Of a stretch of 64,000 nucleotides of DNA, positions 27,830-42,700 are shown piece by piece (the stretch's first letter is position 1; each line of letters opens with the position of its first letter). The position numbers and the translations under genes were made by a program. The stretch covers positions 5,208,001 through 5,272,000 of the forward strand of contig CM065182.1 of assembly GCA_033026295.1 (NCBI GenBank), given 5' to 3'. The notes beneath the pieces are model-generated. The model was not told the DNA's origin. It did no database searches and worked only from the letters and a program-made list of their open reading frames with translations. The DNA is from Channa striata (Eukaryota; Chordata; Actinopteri; Anabantiformes; Channidae).

Positions 27830-30240
27830 TGAATAATTCACTGTTATTGTTGACTCGTTTTAATTAACATTCACTGATGGTTTTAGTATTGTTTGGAATC
27901 TGTAGCATGAGCCTAAATTTTGGCCACCCTATTTACAATGAATGAGGCGGCCTCTTTTTATAATGTACTACAGCATGACTCCACGCCCCACTTTGACCTC
28001 AATAATAAACACATTTTTGAAATTAAAATTGTCAGTTTTTGACAGTTTCAACCTGAAAAGTGAGAATTTTCAGCCTTGTAAAAGTAGGGTTCATGGCAGA
28101 GGCGTTGTATTGGGGTAAATGGCACAGGTGGTGCCTGATGTGCATATACTCCTAATATCCAGGGCGCTGTAGCTCAGTTGGTAAGGCAGTTGTCCATGGA
28201 CCACAGGGTCAGTGGCCTTGGGCAAGACACTGAACCCCAAGTTTCTCCCAGTGGGCCTGCTGAACCCCCTGCATGGCAGCCAATGCAATCTTTTATATGT
28301 GTGTTTGTACCAAATTACTTTGTAAGTCGCTTTGGATAAAAGCGTCGGCCAAATAATTGGAATGTTTTAGTATTCTCTTAGTTTGTATCAGTTAACTCAA
28401 AATAAGCTGTTAAACTGAAAGACTTTTCATGACTATCTATATCTTCCTGCTATTTTGCAAATATAGTATTTGGTGCAGACTTTAAATTCATAGCCCAGTT
28501 AAAAAACACCACCAGATCTGCAGCAGAAGGGACCACCTCTGATCAGATTTACACATTTCATCCACATATTGATCACATTCAGTTTGGTCTCAGGATTTTA
28601 AAGCCTATTTACTAAAGTCATAATCCTCATTGTTTATTATGTCAGTAAATGTATTCTCATTAGTAGATCTTGCTCCAAAGACACAAAAGCCTGTTTTTTA
28701 AATTATTTAATAAACTTACAATACACAAATTAATAACATAGGAGCATATGCAATTCAATTGTCCTTTTGTTATTCGTATAATTTCCATATCTCATACTGT
28801 GCAGGCATTTGTTGAGGTTGAGCATTTTTTTATCTTTGTCACCAATGCAGTGCACCTTCCCACCATTCAACTGACTCTGCACCCACTCCTATTTACTTTA
28901 TGTCAGGAATTTACATGTTCATCATTGCTTATTTCTTTTTCCGGAGTTTTTAATCCCACCAATGTAACACAATAAATTATAACTTTGTAATAACAAAGAT
29001 ATGAAACAGGTTTAATTGGTATATAGCCAGATTATGAACAACAGATAGATCATTTCTAAAATTATACGAGAAGTTAAAATAGTTTGTAACTTTAAAATTT
29101 ACATAAACATTTTCTTCTCAGTACAAATGCATTATTACACACCTGCTTTAATACATTTGACAACTTTTTTCCTTTTAAATCTAATCAAAAATGATTAAAA
29201 CTTTAAGCATTCTTCTTTGTTGAAGCACAAAAAAGTTGGTATCTAATTCTGTTTTGTTGAGTGCATTTTTGAGTGTATGAAAGCCATATACACAGTTTAT
29301 CACAGTGCCCTCAGATTTATCACTGTGTGTAGTTTTAGAACTCATCATTGTATGAAATATTCTTTGGTTGGATGGCCATCACTTGTTCTATGTAAGTCAA
29401 CTCATTGTCTGACTTTTGTATATACAAGGCCATCCTAAAGATGTTATCTTAATGAATCCTGTTCATAGTTATGAACAGCATCATGAGCTGAGATCTCAAA
29501 ATTCCAGTGTAATGTCCCAAAATATGGGAATTAATTTTGTAAAAGGGCATTTGAAATAGCTGCTTCTGCTGCTTGAAAAAAACAACTTAAAATTGGAGCA
29601 AAACCTAACTATTAACTATTATTAGTATATTCAGTCTCCACAGACTGAAGAAATTGCTTTAATAAGTAGAAAAATGTTAATATTTACATACATATTAATG
29701 TTATTGTTTTAAATTGTTTAATGGTATCTTTAATTTGTTGTGTTACTGAAAATCATTGGCCTAAATGAACTATTGTGTTTTATATTGTTTTGCAAGTATG
29801 TTGTTGATACTGCTGCCCTGGCCAGTAAAAAAAAAAATAGTTCTGAATCTCAATGATCTACATAGTTTTTAAAAAAACAAGTGTAAAAGAGCTTTTAAAC
29901 AAGTTTAGAAAATGTGTAATAAGGATACAATCATACTATTTCGAACAAATAGACTAATTACAATTATTTTAGCTTAAAAAAAACTACAAAATAATTAAAA
30001 ACAAAGCTAAATAGTCAAATAAAGAACAAAATAATTACCCATCAGCAGTATTTCTCATCTCAGTGTATATGTAAATGGAATAATTAATCATAATATTCAT
30101 TAGTAACCCAACTCTAACTAATTGGTTGTTTGTCCACATTATATGGCACTGATATTATACTTAGACTCTCAAATAACCTAAACGTCGACATATGAACTAA
30201 ACCAGTGTAAAATAATACTGCAAGTGACAGATTGACTCAG
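27830..30240. other. Intergenic between divergent zcchc10 and hspa4
   Basis: AT-rich sequence containing one clear SINE (28160-28365). I see no exon. The hspa4 promoter side becomes CpG-richer from about 30400. I looked for canonical heat-shock elements (alternating GAA/TTC with 2-base spacing) in 30240-30740 and found none that were convincing. Confidence 0.5.
28160..28365 (+). repeat. tRNA-derived SINE
   Basis: The head GCGCTGTAGCTCAGTTGGT contains an RNA polymerase III A box (TAGCTCAGTTGG) in a tRNA-like context. The body has CCTTGGGCAAGACACTGAAC and CAGTGGGCCTGC, and the tail is GTAAGTCGCTTTGGATAAAA, a tail widespread in teleost SINEs. The B box is degraded, so this is probably an old, inactive copy. 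Confidence 0.75.
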
Positions 30241-30740
30241 CCGCTTTAGATAGCGTGGTAATCTTATAAAATAGATTATGACATCATTCTGCTTTTACTT
30301 TCCCAGCTGCCGATTAAATCGCCATATTTTACTACACTTGGACTTTATTAGTCAGTGTGTCTTCAGAGTTCATAGTAATCCACACAGTCCTGTTGAAATA
30401 GCGAAGGGACCTCGGGATATTTCCCCGGAAATCTCGAGTATTGATATAGAATATTATAGAACAGTCCAGAGAGAGCGAGAATTGCGGAAATGTCGCGATA
30501 ACTCCCGAGAAGACGCCGAGAAGTCAGTAAGACCACCTTGCTGCTGCAGCCTGCCAGGCGCAGATCACAGGGACCGGCATCCTCGGCGGAGCGGATTATG
30601 ACTAGACGTAGCCCGACTCAATATAGCGCATCATAACATACTAGTCATACTTTTATAGTTTTTTTTTTAAGCTGTAGCTTTCTTACATTTTTCTAAGTCG
30701 CGCGGTTCGTAACGTTAAACCCAGAGGACAGACGGTGAAG

Positions 30741-33700
30741 ATGTCAGTGGTGGGATTTGACTTGGGCTTCCAGAGCTGTTATGTGGCTGTAGCCCGAGCT
30801 GGAGGCATCGAGACCGTCGCTAACGAGTACAGCGACCGATGTACACCGTGAGTACCCGCAAAGCACGTCTCACCCCACGGGCTCCCGACTCGAGCAAGTC
30901 CGGGAAACCCAGACGGAATCTCGGTTCAGTGCCAGTCGTCTCGCTGGTGATGGGGGGTAACGTCAGTGCACGTGAATGCAGCGTTGGTGACTGGCTCCTT
31001 TTTAGCTGAACTTGTAAACCTGCGTGCTGCTAATTAAGCTGCCGTTATAACCTAAACAAAAAAAAAATGATCGAAACGTTTAACATTTTTAATGGTGGAC
31101 GTTAAATATTTTATATTGACCCGTTGCTCACGCCGCTTGTTCAGCCCGCAGCTAGCTAGCAGGTTAGCTTAACTAAGCTCTCTCAGTTTTAACGTTTCTT
31201 AGCTGTTTCATAACGGACCTCGGGTTGCCCGGCGAACATGAGCGGGCGGTGTTTGCGTTCCAGACAACGGTTGTTGGCGCTTGTAAGCGGGAGCTCCGAC
31301 CAACCGGTGTGCCCCGCGTGTCAAAGTGTGCGTCCTGCGTTATGTGGTGTTCGATGACGACAGTAACCAACAGCAGCTTGTTGGAATATTCCAGCAAATT
31401 TAGTTGCGCCAGTGAAGCGTTTAGTGATGTGTTCACAGTTCACATCCACTTTAGAAACAGTCTGTGGTCTTATGTTGGTGCCAGTAGAGATGATTTTTTT
31501 TTAGATTGTATACTCTGTATTTACAGTAAAACTATTAAAAACATAATTTCACTTTAGGGCTTGTTTCCTTGGCTTGCATCTGCTGTTAAGAAGACTAATT
31601 CCTCATTAACTATTATTTTGAGGTATTGATTATGTATGTATTCAGGTTAAACAATCAATACTGAAATTAATCAAAAATTAATCAAATTAAAATAATAAAA
31701 CTAAAACAAAATAAATGTTTAAGACTTGTTTTGTCCCGGACTGTTTTGTTTAAGACTTCTGATTAACCATACTTTTTTTGCTATAAAAAAACCTAAATTA
31801 TATGTTTTAGCATGCCTAACTAATAACGTATTTTTTCAATATTGATATATTGCCACTGATATTCTTCATAACTTAATTAGCTTTTTTCCAATCAAAATGT
31901 TTAGTCTACACAATACTCTTACAATGAAGGGACGCTACAAGCTAGTTTTTAAGGACTAGCTAGTTTTTTTGCACTAATTTTGCAGTTCTACTTAAAAAAA
32001 AAACTTCATTTATAGTGTGTTCACCAGTTGTTTACATTTTTTTCTAAGAATCATTTCCTTGTTTCTAAATTTAAGAAGAACCTTTATCTGCCACTGAGCA
32101 CGTTTATGCACATATATGTGGCAATGTAATTTGTCTCCTGCATTTGACCCGTCCCTCTGTTGGGATGCGGTGGGCTGCTGCCACCGGCGCCTGGGGAGCT
32201 GGCCCTGGGTGTCTCGCTCAGGGATGCACCTGAGGACGTAGCCTGGGGTTTTTTTATGGGTAGGCTGGGATTTGATCCCACACCATCCAGCCGCTCTAAC
32301 CAGCTCTAACCAGCTAACAGCTTTGTTGGATTTTTGTCTGCTGAATATGCAAGTTCAAGATAAGAATTTGACCTTAGGGGTCTTGTGATATTAATGTTTT
32401 CAAGCGTTTTAGAATTGAATGTTTGTCAAAGGGTGAACAAGCTTTTTTTAAATACTGTCCCACAATATTATTAAAGGTTTGTTGATGTGACTTGTACCTT
32501 CTGAACAGTTTTTCTTTCTAAAATTAAGTAATTGTTATTAATTATTACAATTAGGAATGATTGTTACACAATCGGTCAATGTACTCCTACTTCTTAACTA
32601 GTATTTTTGTCTTTGCTGTATGTAGTTTTCTCAGAAAGTAATTTGTGCTTGCCTTCTTTCCTTCACATCACTAAAATCAAGCCTAAAACACTGCATTAAG
32701 CTGTGCCTGTTGAGCCTATATCCATAAAGATTTGTTGCAATAACCCCTTTGACAGTGACTGAAGCTCTGACATCTGCGTTTGATAGCGATGATCGTAACA
32801 GCCGTGTTTAGACTACAGCCCACTGGGACACAAGTGGACTGAGCATACCACTTCAGACTGTGTTTATACAGTATTGTGTGACAGATGAGTCTTAAGGAGT
32901 GTGAGTGCTGTGTAATCCTGGTTCTAGCAGAGATTTATTTATCATTTGTCATTTTGCATTGATACACTTTTTTTCTACAGAGTGAAAGACTTCCTTTTTA
33001 CATTTTCTTCTATTTTAATCATATATGTCATGAAAACTGAATGTTTCAAAACATTGCTGAAATGGAAAATCATCTAGTTTATGTGGGTTAAGCTCCGAAA
33101 TGTCATCTCATGTGTAGCCATGACACCGTTTGGTAACTTAATTGGCAAGTAGAGCTTGCTACATCTAAGGTTTATTCAGAAATAGACAGTTTATTTTAAA
33201 AATGATTTTGACTCTGTACTCATAATAACATGACAGGTTGTAGCATAACACTGTTCGGTTGTCTTCCAGGTCATTTGTTTCATTTGGACCACGCAATCGT
33301 TCTATAGGAGCAGCTGCAAAGAGCCAGGTAAAACCAAACCAGTCACCATGTTAAGATCTTGTTCATTGTTTAAGTTCATTGTCATTAAATTGCTGTGTTC
33401 CTGCCATTCAGGTGGTGACCAACTATAAGAATACAGTTCAGGGCTTCAAGCGATTCCATGGCAGGGCCTTCTCAGACCCCTATATACAGTCAGCAAAGTC
33501 TAAATTGGTGTACGACCTGGCACCAATGCCCCCGGGATCCACCGGAATAAAGGTAAGCATTCAGGATATTGCTCCTTTTCTTTATAAGGGATTCCTAAAT
33601 AATTAAAGAGTAGTACTTCACATTAAACTGTAGCAATAACAGAGCATAGAAAACACAATACTTTATTCCTGACCATGTTCCTGTGCCTCTTCGTATAATA

Positions 33701-36700
33701 CTTTAGTTTGTTTTTCTTCTGCAAGTCAGCTCACATTCTACTCAGTCATCAATGCTTTCATCTTAGAAACAGCTCATTCTGCCTCTCCTAAACTAGATGT
33801 ATCCATATATTGTATTGCTCTGTATATCTTTAATGATATTGTTCTGCCTAAAATGGTCATTGCATTATTGTTTAAAAAGATCTGGATGCCTGTGTAGGTA
33901 AAATATAGTAATTGCTCCAAACATACCTGAAGTTTTAGCAAGTGTGCAAATAACAATGCATGTCATACATTAAAATGCATGTTTTTGTGACCCTTTGGAG
34001 AAAATTAATGTGAATGAAATGTCATGTCAGAAGATTGCATCAACCTGTCCTTGCTCACAAAATCCCACCTTGCATTAAGACTTTCCAGAGTGCACATTTA
34101 CATATTACATAACAACATTTAGATGTCTATTTTACTCCTGTGGTTTTGTTGAGCCATGGTTTTATGTCATTTCAGCCAGTTTCCATTCTTTTAATTAAAC
34201 TGGTGGCCTCTTTAATTGTTACTAGAAAATGTTATAACTTATAGCTCATTATAAGTGATTTGTCTGATTTTTAATCAACTCTAGGTCATGTACATGGATG
34301 AAGAAAAGGTGTTCAGCATTGAGCAGGTCACTGGCATGCTGCTGACCAAACTGAAAGAGACCGCTGAAAATGCACTGAAGAAACCAGTTGTAGACTGTGT
34401 GATCTCGGTAAGCATTCCTGCAGTTTCATGGCTTCAGCAGGATGTCTGTAGGTCAATAAAAGTTCTTAATTAGATTTGTCAGTACTGTGCATTAGTTTTC
34501 TTGTGAAAATCTGTCAGCTTATTTAGGTCTAATATATTCCACATCATAGGCTACCAGTGTGTGTAACAAAGTAGCCAGAGAAATCTGCCTCAAAGGTGTA
34601 TACATGTATTACCACCTATTCAAGTGACATGTTAAGCTCTCAGCACTTCACCAGATGTCTTGTCTGAAAGTTTTATTTCCTCTCTTGCACCTTGTTCAAG
34701 AAGAGTGGGAAGTGTGCGTTCCATGCTGTGCTCAGTACATGATTTCAACAACAGCATCTGTTATGTAACGTTACAGATCTCCCAGAAAGTGGCTGTTACT
34801 TTCACTGGGCCTAAATCTGGAGTTTACATCACCTCTAGAAATGAATAACATGTTAGAACTGTAGCCACTGGCCAAATTTAGCTACTGGCCGACGGGATGT
34901 TTTGTTTTGGCAACCATAGTAATAGCACAGTAACAATATCCAGATCTCTTATGATTCAGGAGACACATATGAGATATCTGCATCTGCATTTATTCACATA
35001 AAAGAAATGTGGGACACATTTTAGCTTTTGGACATATTTGGTGTCCAATCAGTTCTTTGTTTTTGCTTTTTGTTAAATCCCTCATTCTGACATTGCATCA
35101 GTAGTATCTTTACTCAGTGAGACTCTGCATTTGTCCACCCTTCCAGGTCCCGAGCTATTTCACTGATGCAGAGAGGAGGTCTGTCATGGATGCAGCTCAG
35201 ATCGCAGGCCTCAACTGTCTGCGACTAATGAATGAGACCACAGCAGGTACAACACTTTAATTCTTTTGGTTTATAATTAGAGCCATCACCTCTTTAGTTT
35301 GATTAATTATAGAATTGTCAACTTTTGGCTATGTGCATGGCATAATGGAAGTTATTGCCAAGCAAAGGTTTAAACTACTCCATGTGGGCAACCAAGGGAC
35401 TTTCACATTGGTGCTTCATGTTTTAATTGCTACCATTTTCATGAAATATAATGAAAGTTCAGCATAGCACATCTCTTTCATCTCAGTGCAGTGGTGAGCC
35501 CAAACTAACAGCAGATTATGCCTGTTTTCTGCAGTGACTCTGGCATATGGCATCTACAAACAGGACCTGCCAGCTCCAGAAGAGAAGCCCAGGATAGTGG
35601 TGTTTGTGGACCTGGGCCACTCCGGTTACCAGGTGTCAGTCTGTGCCTTCAACAAGGGAAAGCTCAAGGTGAGTGATGAATAATTTGTGCCTGGTTTGAA
35701 AATCAATACTAAAGAAGAAAATGTTGTAGGGCAGTTTAAGAAAAGACAGCAGTATCCTTTCCTCAGTCCCTCGTGTGGGTGCATGCTTGAGTACCGTGCT
35801 GCCTAGCAGGTTTTTTCGTAGCTATTTTGCTAAAGTTAAAAGAAAGATTTACATTTTCACTGTTTTTTTAAAGAAATATGTCAATTTATGTGGGCAGCCA
35901 TGCAACTGACCTAGATCAAAACCACTCAGAACATGACCTGATCATATTTTTTACCTTAATACCTAAATAAGCTGATATAGGTTGTTTATATGAGTCTGAT
36001 TCATTGATTACATCACAAGTAAAAATGTTGCCACAGCCTCATAACCTACCTATACAGATTTAACGTTGTTCATGTATGTTAATTACGTATTAGTATTTTA
36101 ATAATTTGCCATCACTTCTAGTACTTACCTCTATTTTACCTACACCCTCAGATCCTAGCTACAGCATTTGATTCAGAGCTCGGCGGGAAGGACTTTGACG
36201 ACATCCTGGTCAGTCACTTCTGTGAAGAGTTTTCAAAAAAGTACAAGCTTGATGTGAAGTCCAAGCCTCGGGCACTAGTACGGCTCTACCAAGAGTGTGA
36301 GAAGCTCAAGAAGCTGATGAGTGCCAACTCCTCTGACCTGCCTCTCAACATAGAGTGCTTCATGAATGACATTGATGTTGCCAGCAAACTTAACAGGTGA
36401 GCTTGAAAGATACTTTAATAATTAGGAAAGTTATCTCTAAGATGAAAACTTGAGAAACATAATAATCTGTGACTTGATTGTGCTATTTTGGCCTAATGTT
36501 ATGAGGTAAAAATTAAGGGGCTGTCCATCTCTGACAATATGAGGTTTTGTTTTCAAAGGACTAGAGAGTAAGGCACAATTAAGAAATTGTGCCTGTAAAA
36601 CAGAAATAAAATTCAGCACGTCATTGCATCTCACACCTTTGGTTTCTCTGTTCGTGTTGGATTCTCCTGAATCTGTGTGTGTGTGTGTGTGTGTGTGTGT

Positions 36701-39700
36701 GAGTGAGTCTGCCTCTATTAATAATCTGTGACCATGTGCCCACAGGGGTCAGTTTGAGGAGATGTGCGCCGAGCTGCTGGCCAAAGTAGAGGGTCCCCTG
36801 CGCAGCGTCATGGAACAAACCAGTGAGTGACTTTAATAGCACCTGGACTATCCCCACACGTGCATACTCACATGGATGAGATTTAGTCATGTGCTTTACT
36901 GACCCTGGCAGGACGCCTGCTTCCTGTTTAATCAATCCTCGCTTCCCCCCTCTCTCTCTCTGCTTGCTCCTGCTTGTTGAGTGTAAGCAGTATTCTTGCT
37001 AAAAAAAAACGTGATATTTTGCAGGTTTAAATGGCAACCAAATGTTGCTCGATAAAGTTTCCTCTGCTGTGACTCCTGGTCTCCACAGCCAACAAAATCA
37101 CTATTGTTTATATGAGAGAGTTTTGGAAAGCAGAGCTCTGACTCTCTAGACTTAACAAGTCTGTTATGTGTTGTCCTACCCCTCCTCCAGAGCTGAAAAA
37201 AGAAGATATCTATGGAGTGGAGATTGTTGGTGGTGCATCCAGAATCCCTGCCATCAAAGAGCGCATCAGCAAATTCTTCGGCAAAGAGCTGAGCACCACC
37301 CTGAATGCAGACGAGGCCGTAGCCAGAGGCTGCGCTCTGCAGGTACAGCTCACCTGTCATTTGTCAACACTTTGGTCTTGTTAGCAACTGACATGGCAAA
37401 CCCACATTCTGGCAGCTGAGATAAGAGAATGGGAGAATACGTTCAATACAATACATGTATGTGAAGACGTGTATTACATAATGTATAACATTTATGTGAC
37501 ATGTCACTTGTGGCAGGTGCAGTATTGCATAGTATAAAAATGTTATAAGCTATTGTGTTAAAATATATTTTCAATGATTACTAATCTAACATTCGTCTTG
37601 GGTACTGAGTTATTTGTCACTAGTGACAAAAAGAAAACAAATTTCAAAATGTTAAGCGTGTGCGTTTTGTATTTTTCCTCCTCAGTGTGCTATCTTGTCA
37701 CCAGCATTCAAAGTCAGAGAGTTCTCCATTACAGATGTTGTCCCCTACTCCATCTCCTTAAAATGGAATTCAGCTGCAGAGGAAGGACTGAGGTAAGTCA
37801 TTTGAATTTTGCAGAAGAAAAGACAGTACCCCCCCCACCACCCCCCACAGACCTATTAAAGGAGCATCAAGCTTCATCATGTCAGGTCTTGGAGGGTTTT
37901 CAAAACTATAGTTCATTTGCTCTGGTCTGAATGGACCAGTTGCTGTATGTGATCCATATTCCATTTGTTTTGATTTTCCAAAGACAAAATTCCATCTGAA
38001 CCAAAATGCATCACTGCAACTTATGTGAATATGTTCATGTCCATGTTAACCATGGTAATTTTCTGGTCAATATACCAACTAAACTCTTGGAGCACATGCT
38101 GTTCTTCCAAAAAACATCTTGTACGCCTTCACACTTTGTAATGAAGATGTGTCGTCATCCCGTTAAGGGCCTGTGCGGCTGTTTTGGTCTGAACCTGAGT
38201 GTGATTGCCATGTTCAGACCTGCGCAAAAAACTGAACCAAGGGGAAAAAAACCTCACCTTTGATTGAACTAAAATAAAAAAAAAAAAAAAAGGCAGTTAA
38301 CTTGGTTTGAATAATGTCTCGACCTGTTTATTCTTTCCTCTCTGTTACATGGAACTGTTTCTCATTCACATTTAGGCTTGATTTAATGAGCTCTTTTTAA
38401 TAAAAGGTTTTATTTGAAATCTTTTAGGAGACTACAGTGATTAATAGTTAATGGAATAATGGAAGATTAATGGTTTGAAAGAATTTTTAGAAGCCACACC
38501 TGCCTCATTGTTCTCTGATATGTTTATCTGTACCTGAAGCATTACTTGCCCCACCTGCATTCATATTTATGATAAAGAAAGATTCTTGTCTCATAAAAAT
38601 TCCCTGCTGTTTTTTTCCTCAACAGTGATTGTGAAGTTTTCCCAAAGAACCATGCAGCCCCCTTCTCAAAAGTCTTGACCTTCTACCGGAAAGAGCCCTT
38701 CACTCTTGAAGCTTACTACAACAGCCCGAAGGAGCTGCCCTACCCTACTACCACTATAGGTACTGCAAGTTTCACCTCTTTGCAACCAAGGAAGGATTAC
38801 CAAACGGCCCTACCTAGACCAGAGGGCCCCTAGGGCCAGTGTAATAGGTCTAATTTCAAAATTGCAAAGGAGGAAAAAAAGAACCAAAAGAGATTCACAA
38901 AAAATTACCAACAAGAAACAAAATATGTTCAAAGAAACACTTAAAAAGAGTAGAAAATTAACAATTGTGAAAATAGAAAAAAACACCGCAAAAACATGCC
39001 AAAGATGAATAACTAACAGAAGAGACATGGAATAATGTGACGACTTTATTTGTAATCAGGTTTGTCTCTTGCTTGTTTCTTTTTCACTTGGGGTTAAAAA
39101 TAAAACACTCATAAAAATTGTTTCTGTAAATCTTGAGTTTATTAATTTAAGTCTAAAGCATGGCAGTAATACCTAAACTAGACAGTTAATGCTTAACTTT
39201 GACACATACTCCTGCTGCCAACAGCTCCAGTATTAAATGCTTGCAGCTGTTTTGCAGATAAAATTATACAATACGTGCCGTGTACACTAATCAACCCAAA
39301 TTCATTCAGCTTGTTTAGTATATAGAGTTGATTTCTGACTGTTAATTACTTGGCAATTGTCCCAATGACCTTAGCTTCCTGAATGTACAGGATATATTAT
39401 ACATTTGGTCTCATGTATTTGACTTCTGCGCCCTTCCTCATCAATATGGACATAGCTTTATTTTTTTCACATGTTTTAACCTCTTATCTTTACCTTCACA
39501 TTACAGGCCAGTTTCTGATCCAGAATGTGGTTCCACAGACATCTGGGGAGAGTACAAAGGTCAAGGTGAAAGTTCGGGTCAACATTCATGGCGTGTTCAG
39601 TGTAGCAAGCGCATCTCTCGTAGAGGTCATAAAAACAGCTGATGGGGAAGAACCAATGGAAACGGACCAGACGTTAAAGGAAGAGGAGGTGTGTATTTAT

Positions 39701-42700
39701 TGTTGAATTTCAACTTGATGTATGAGATTGATGATGTATTTGTGTGTTTGTGTGAGAAAGAGACTGAAACAGAAACTGGAGAGGTACCTTGGCCTGTTTA
39801 CTTTTTCTGCCAGAGATTACTTTCACAAATCACTCTGGCCACACCTTGGTTTTTCATAGTCTTAACTTCACTTTGGAATTTATGTCTTGCCTTAACAAGC
39901 TTTTTAATAAATCTTTGTCATCTTTGTGGCATTTTGGCATCACCACCTGCACTGCAGAACCAGCTGTTAAACCACAGTTGTGATCGTTTGGATTGTTTTG
40001 GTCTCCAGAAATGCTGTTCTTTTTGATTGTTTGTTTATTCTACACGGCTTCTGAGACATTAAAAACATAATTGTGACTGTGTCCTAGGGATTTATAATTC
40101 AGTTGGACTTTTGGTTTTAAAGTCTGTGCAGAATCGAAAAAGAAGGTAATTTCTGGGACAAGGCTTAACAATCCACTGAATCTCCTCAAATCCACTTCCT
40201 GATTTCTTCAAGATATGTATTTTTGTTATTAGGTTACATATATTTTACTCATGATCAGTTTTTCTGATCGGGTTCGGATAAAAACTAAATTACATATGAA
40301 ATGTCATTTATGGATGTCCTGTCTTTTGTTATCCTGTGTTAGAACAAAATGCAAGTGGACCAGGAGGATCAGAAACTTCAGGCTGGAGACCACACAGACA
40401 AGAAGTCAGAGATAGAGGAAATGGAGGTAACCTTGTGCTGGGTGATAAGGCAACGTTTACTCAATACGTTTATGGTGCTGTATAGAGAATAACTGAATTA
40501 CACTGCTAAAAGTAGGATTGTGATTTCAACATAAAGGAGGAGAGAAGCATTTTTACATACACACTTCGCCTCCAGTAAATTAGCCAAAAGTGTTTTAGGA
40601 TGTTAATCCTGTGTTGGAGTTTCAGTCCAAATGAAACTCCGTATACAAAATAAGCCAAAAGTAAAACACATCCTTAAAGTGGGTAAATGATGAGAGCATG
40701 CCTTAATGTATCAAGTATGTATGTATGTATGTATGTATGTATGTATGTATATATTAAATACAACAGATATCTGCCAGTAAAATCTAAAAAACAAACAATC
40801 TGTTAAAGTCTTATCTAATGTAGATAGATCGATCATCAAGAGATTCAACACAATTCAGGACAAGGAAATATTATCCATCTAACAAAACAACACATTTAAC
40901 AGTTTTTATATTTAAACTACCAAAATTGCTTGTTAAATTTTAGTTTTTTCTTCCCTTTAATACTCCACAACATTTTTGGTCTATTTCTAATTTGAGTAAT
41001 TAATTTAATTTGATTTTTTTTTTAGTTTAACATTAGTAGCACATATTGTAATTAGTAGTGCTTCGGTGTGGTATGGAAATTATTACATTTTCAGCCATAT
41101 TTCCCAGCACTAAGGTAACCGCTAAATAGTAGACTAACTTTATGTCATTTACACTGGCTGACTTGCATTTAGTAAATAATTTTGCAGCCCATTATTTTTC
41201 CCACATACACACCACATACACACAATGATAAACAACATAACAGCAATGTTCCAAGTTTAAAGTGAATGTCCATTTGTATTATTGTACAGTTGAGTGCAAA
41301 ACATTGTATCTCCTTACGAAATGGCAAAAAGTTAACGAACATAAACTAAACACTTTATTTTCACACAAATAATATATTACACATATTCTGGTTAAATTTA
41401 CCTTAATATTTAGGAGTAGCAAAAATGGTCAAGGACAGTATAAAGTTAGACTACAAGAAATAAAAATGCTTCATTCTTTTTGCCCTTTCAGTGTAAGGAG
41501 ATACAAACCTTTTCACTCATCTGTAATTAAAATCAAAAATGTTAACAGTGTGCTCAAACTGCTTTTCGTAAAATGTGGAGCTTTTTAGTGTCTATTAGGC
41601 AGAGGAAAATTGGCATAGTTGCACATTTTACTCTTGCTCCACACGAAAACTGCAGAGAATAAAAATAATTGATTCTTGTTCTCAGACAACAGAGGATGTG
41701 AAGCAGGAGAAAAAGAATGACCAGCCCCCTCAAGCCAAGAAGCCCAAAGTGAAAACGAAGACGGTGGAGCTTCCCATAGAGAACAACTTGCACTGGCAGC
41801 TGTCCAGTGAAGTCCTAAATACGTTTGTGGAGAATGAGGTAATGCTCTAATAGTTACTGGGAATGTTAGGCATGCACATGCAGTCTTTTAGTTAGACTGT
41901 TGTGACTTACTGGTCAATTTTTATGTTCTTTTTTCAAACAAAAAGTTATGAAAGATGGTCACTATATGGTTTATAGTTTTACCATTTTAGTAATATACTA
42001 TAGAATGAATATACTATATACTGTGTAGTATTATAGTATATAATATTATATAGTACCATGGATGATTTAAATTATTACCACATATTTTACTATTTCATAA
42101 AAGATTCAATTGCTCTTATTGTTATCATGTTATATATTATGCAACAAGTGCAAACTGTAACTTTTCTCAATCCAACCCCAATTGGTTAAACGCTATCTTC
42201 AGCTGACACTTATACACTTCAAGGGACTGATGATTAACTTTGTTACTCTTCCAGGGCAAGATGATCATGCAGGATAAGTTGGAGAAGGAGAGGAACGACG
42301 CAAAGAACAGCGTAGAGGAATATGTGTATGACATGCGAGACAAACTCCACGGTGTCCTGGAGAAGTTTGTGAATGAACTTGTGAGTACAGAGAGAACTCC
42401 ACTCCTGAACCTAAAACGCATTCACGTTGTTCCCTTTCATGCTTTGTACTGGAGGTGTTTGTAAGATGGGAATTCACACTAAACATTTGTGCCGCACAGG
42501 ATCGTGACACATTCTCATTAAAGCTCGAGGACACAGAGAACTGGCTGTATGAAGATGGAGAGGACCAACAGAAACAAGTTTACATTGACAAACTAGCTGA
42601 ACTGAAGGTAAACAGGCCTGCACGTCTGCTATGATTGGACTGTTGTTACTAAGTAAAATGTCAATACTATCATCTAAAGAAGAGATTTAATTGTTTATTG

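Noticed and set aside
28166..28205. Apparent tRNA gene (TAGCTCAGTTGG A box)
   Set aside because: There is no B box, no anticodon arm and no acceptor pairing; the context is a SINE head with a standard SINE tail.
30278..30601. 107-codon plus-strand open frame upstream of hspa4
   Set aside because: It ends 140 bases before the hspa4 start, has no family resemblance, and crosses the CpG-rich promoter/5' UTR, where long open frames arise by composition.
30240..30740. Heat-shock elements in the hspa4 promoter
   Set aside because: I found isolated GAA and TTC triplets but no run with the required alternating 2-base spacing.
37168..37419. 83-codon frame over hspa4 exon 9
   Set aside because: It is an off-frame shadow of the hspa4 exon; the hspa4 frame is conserved and phase-consistent.
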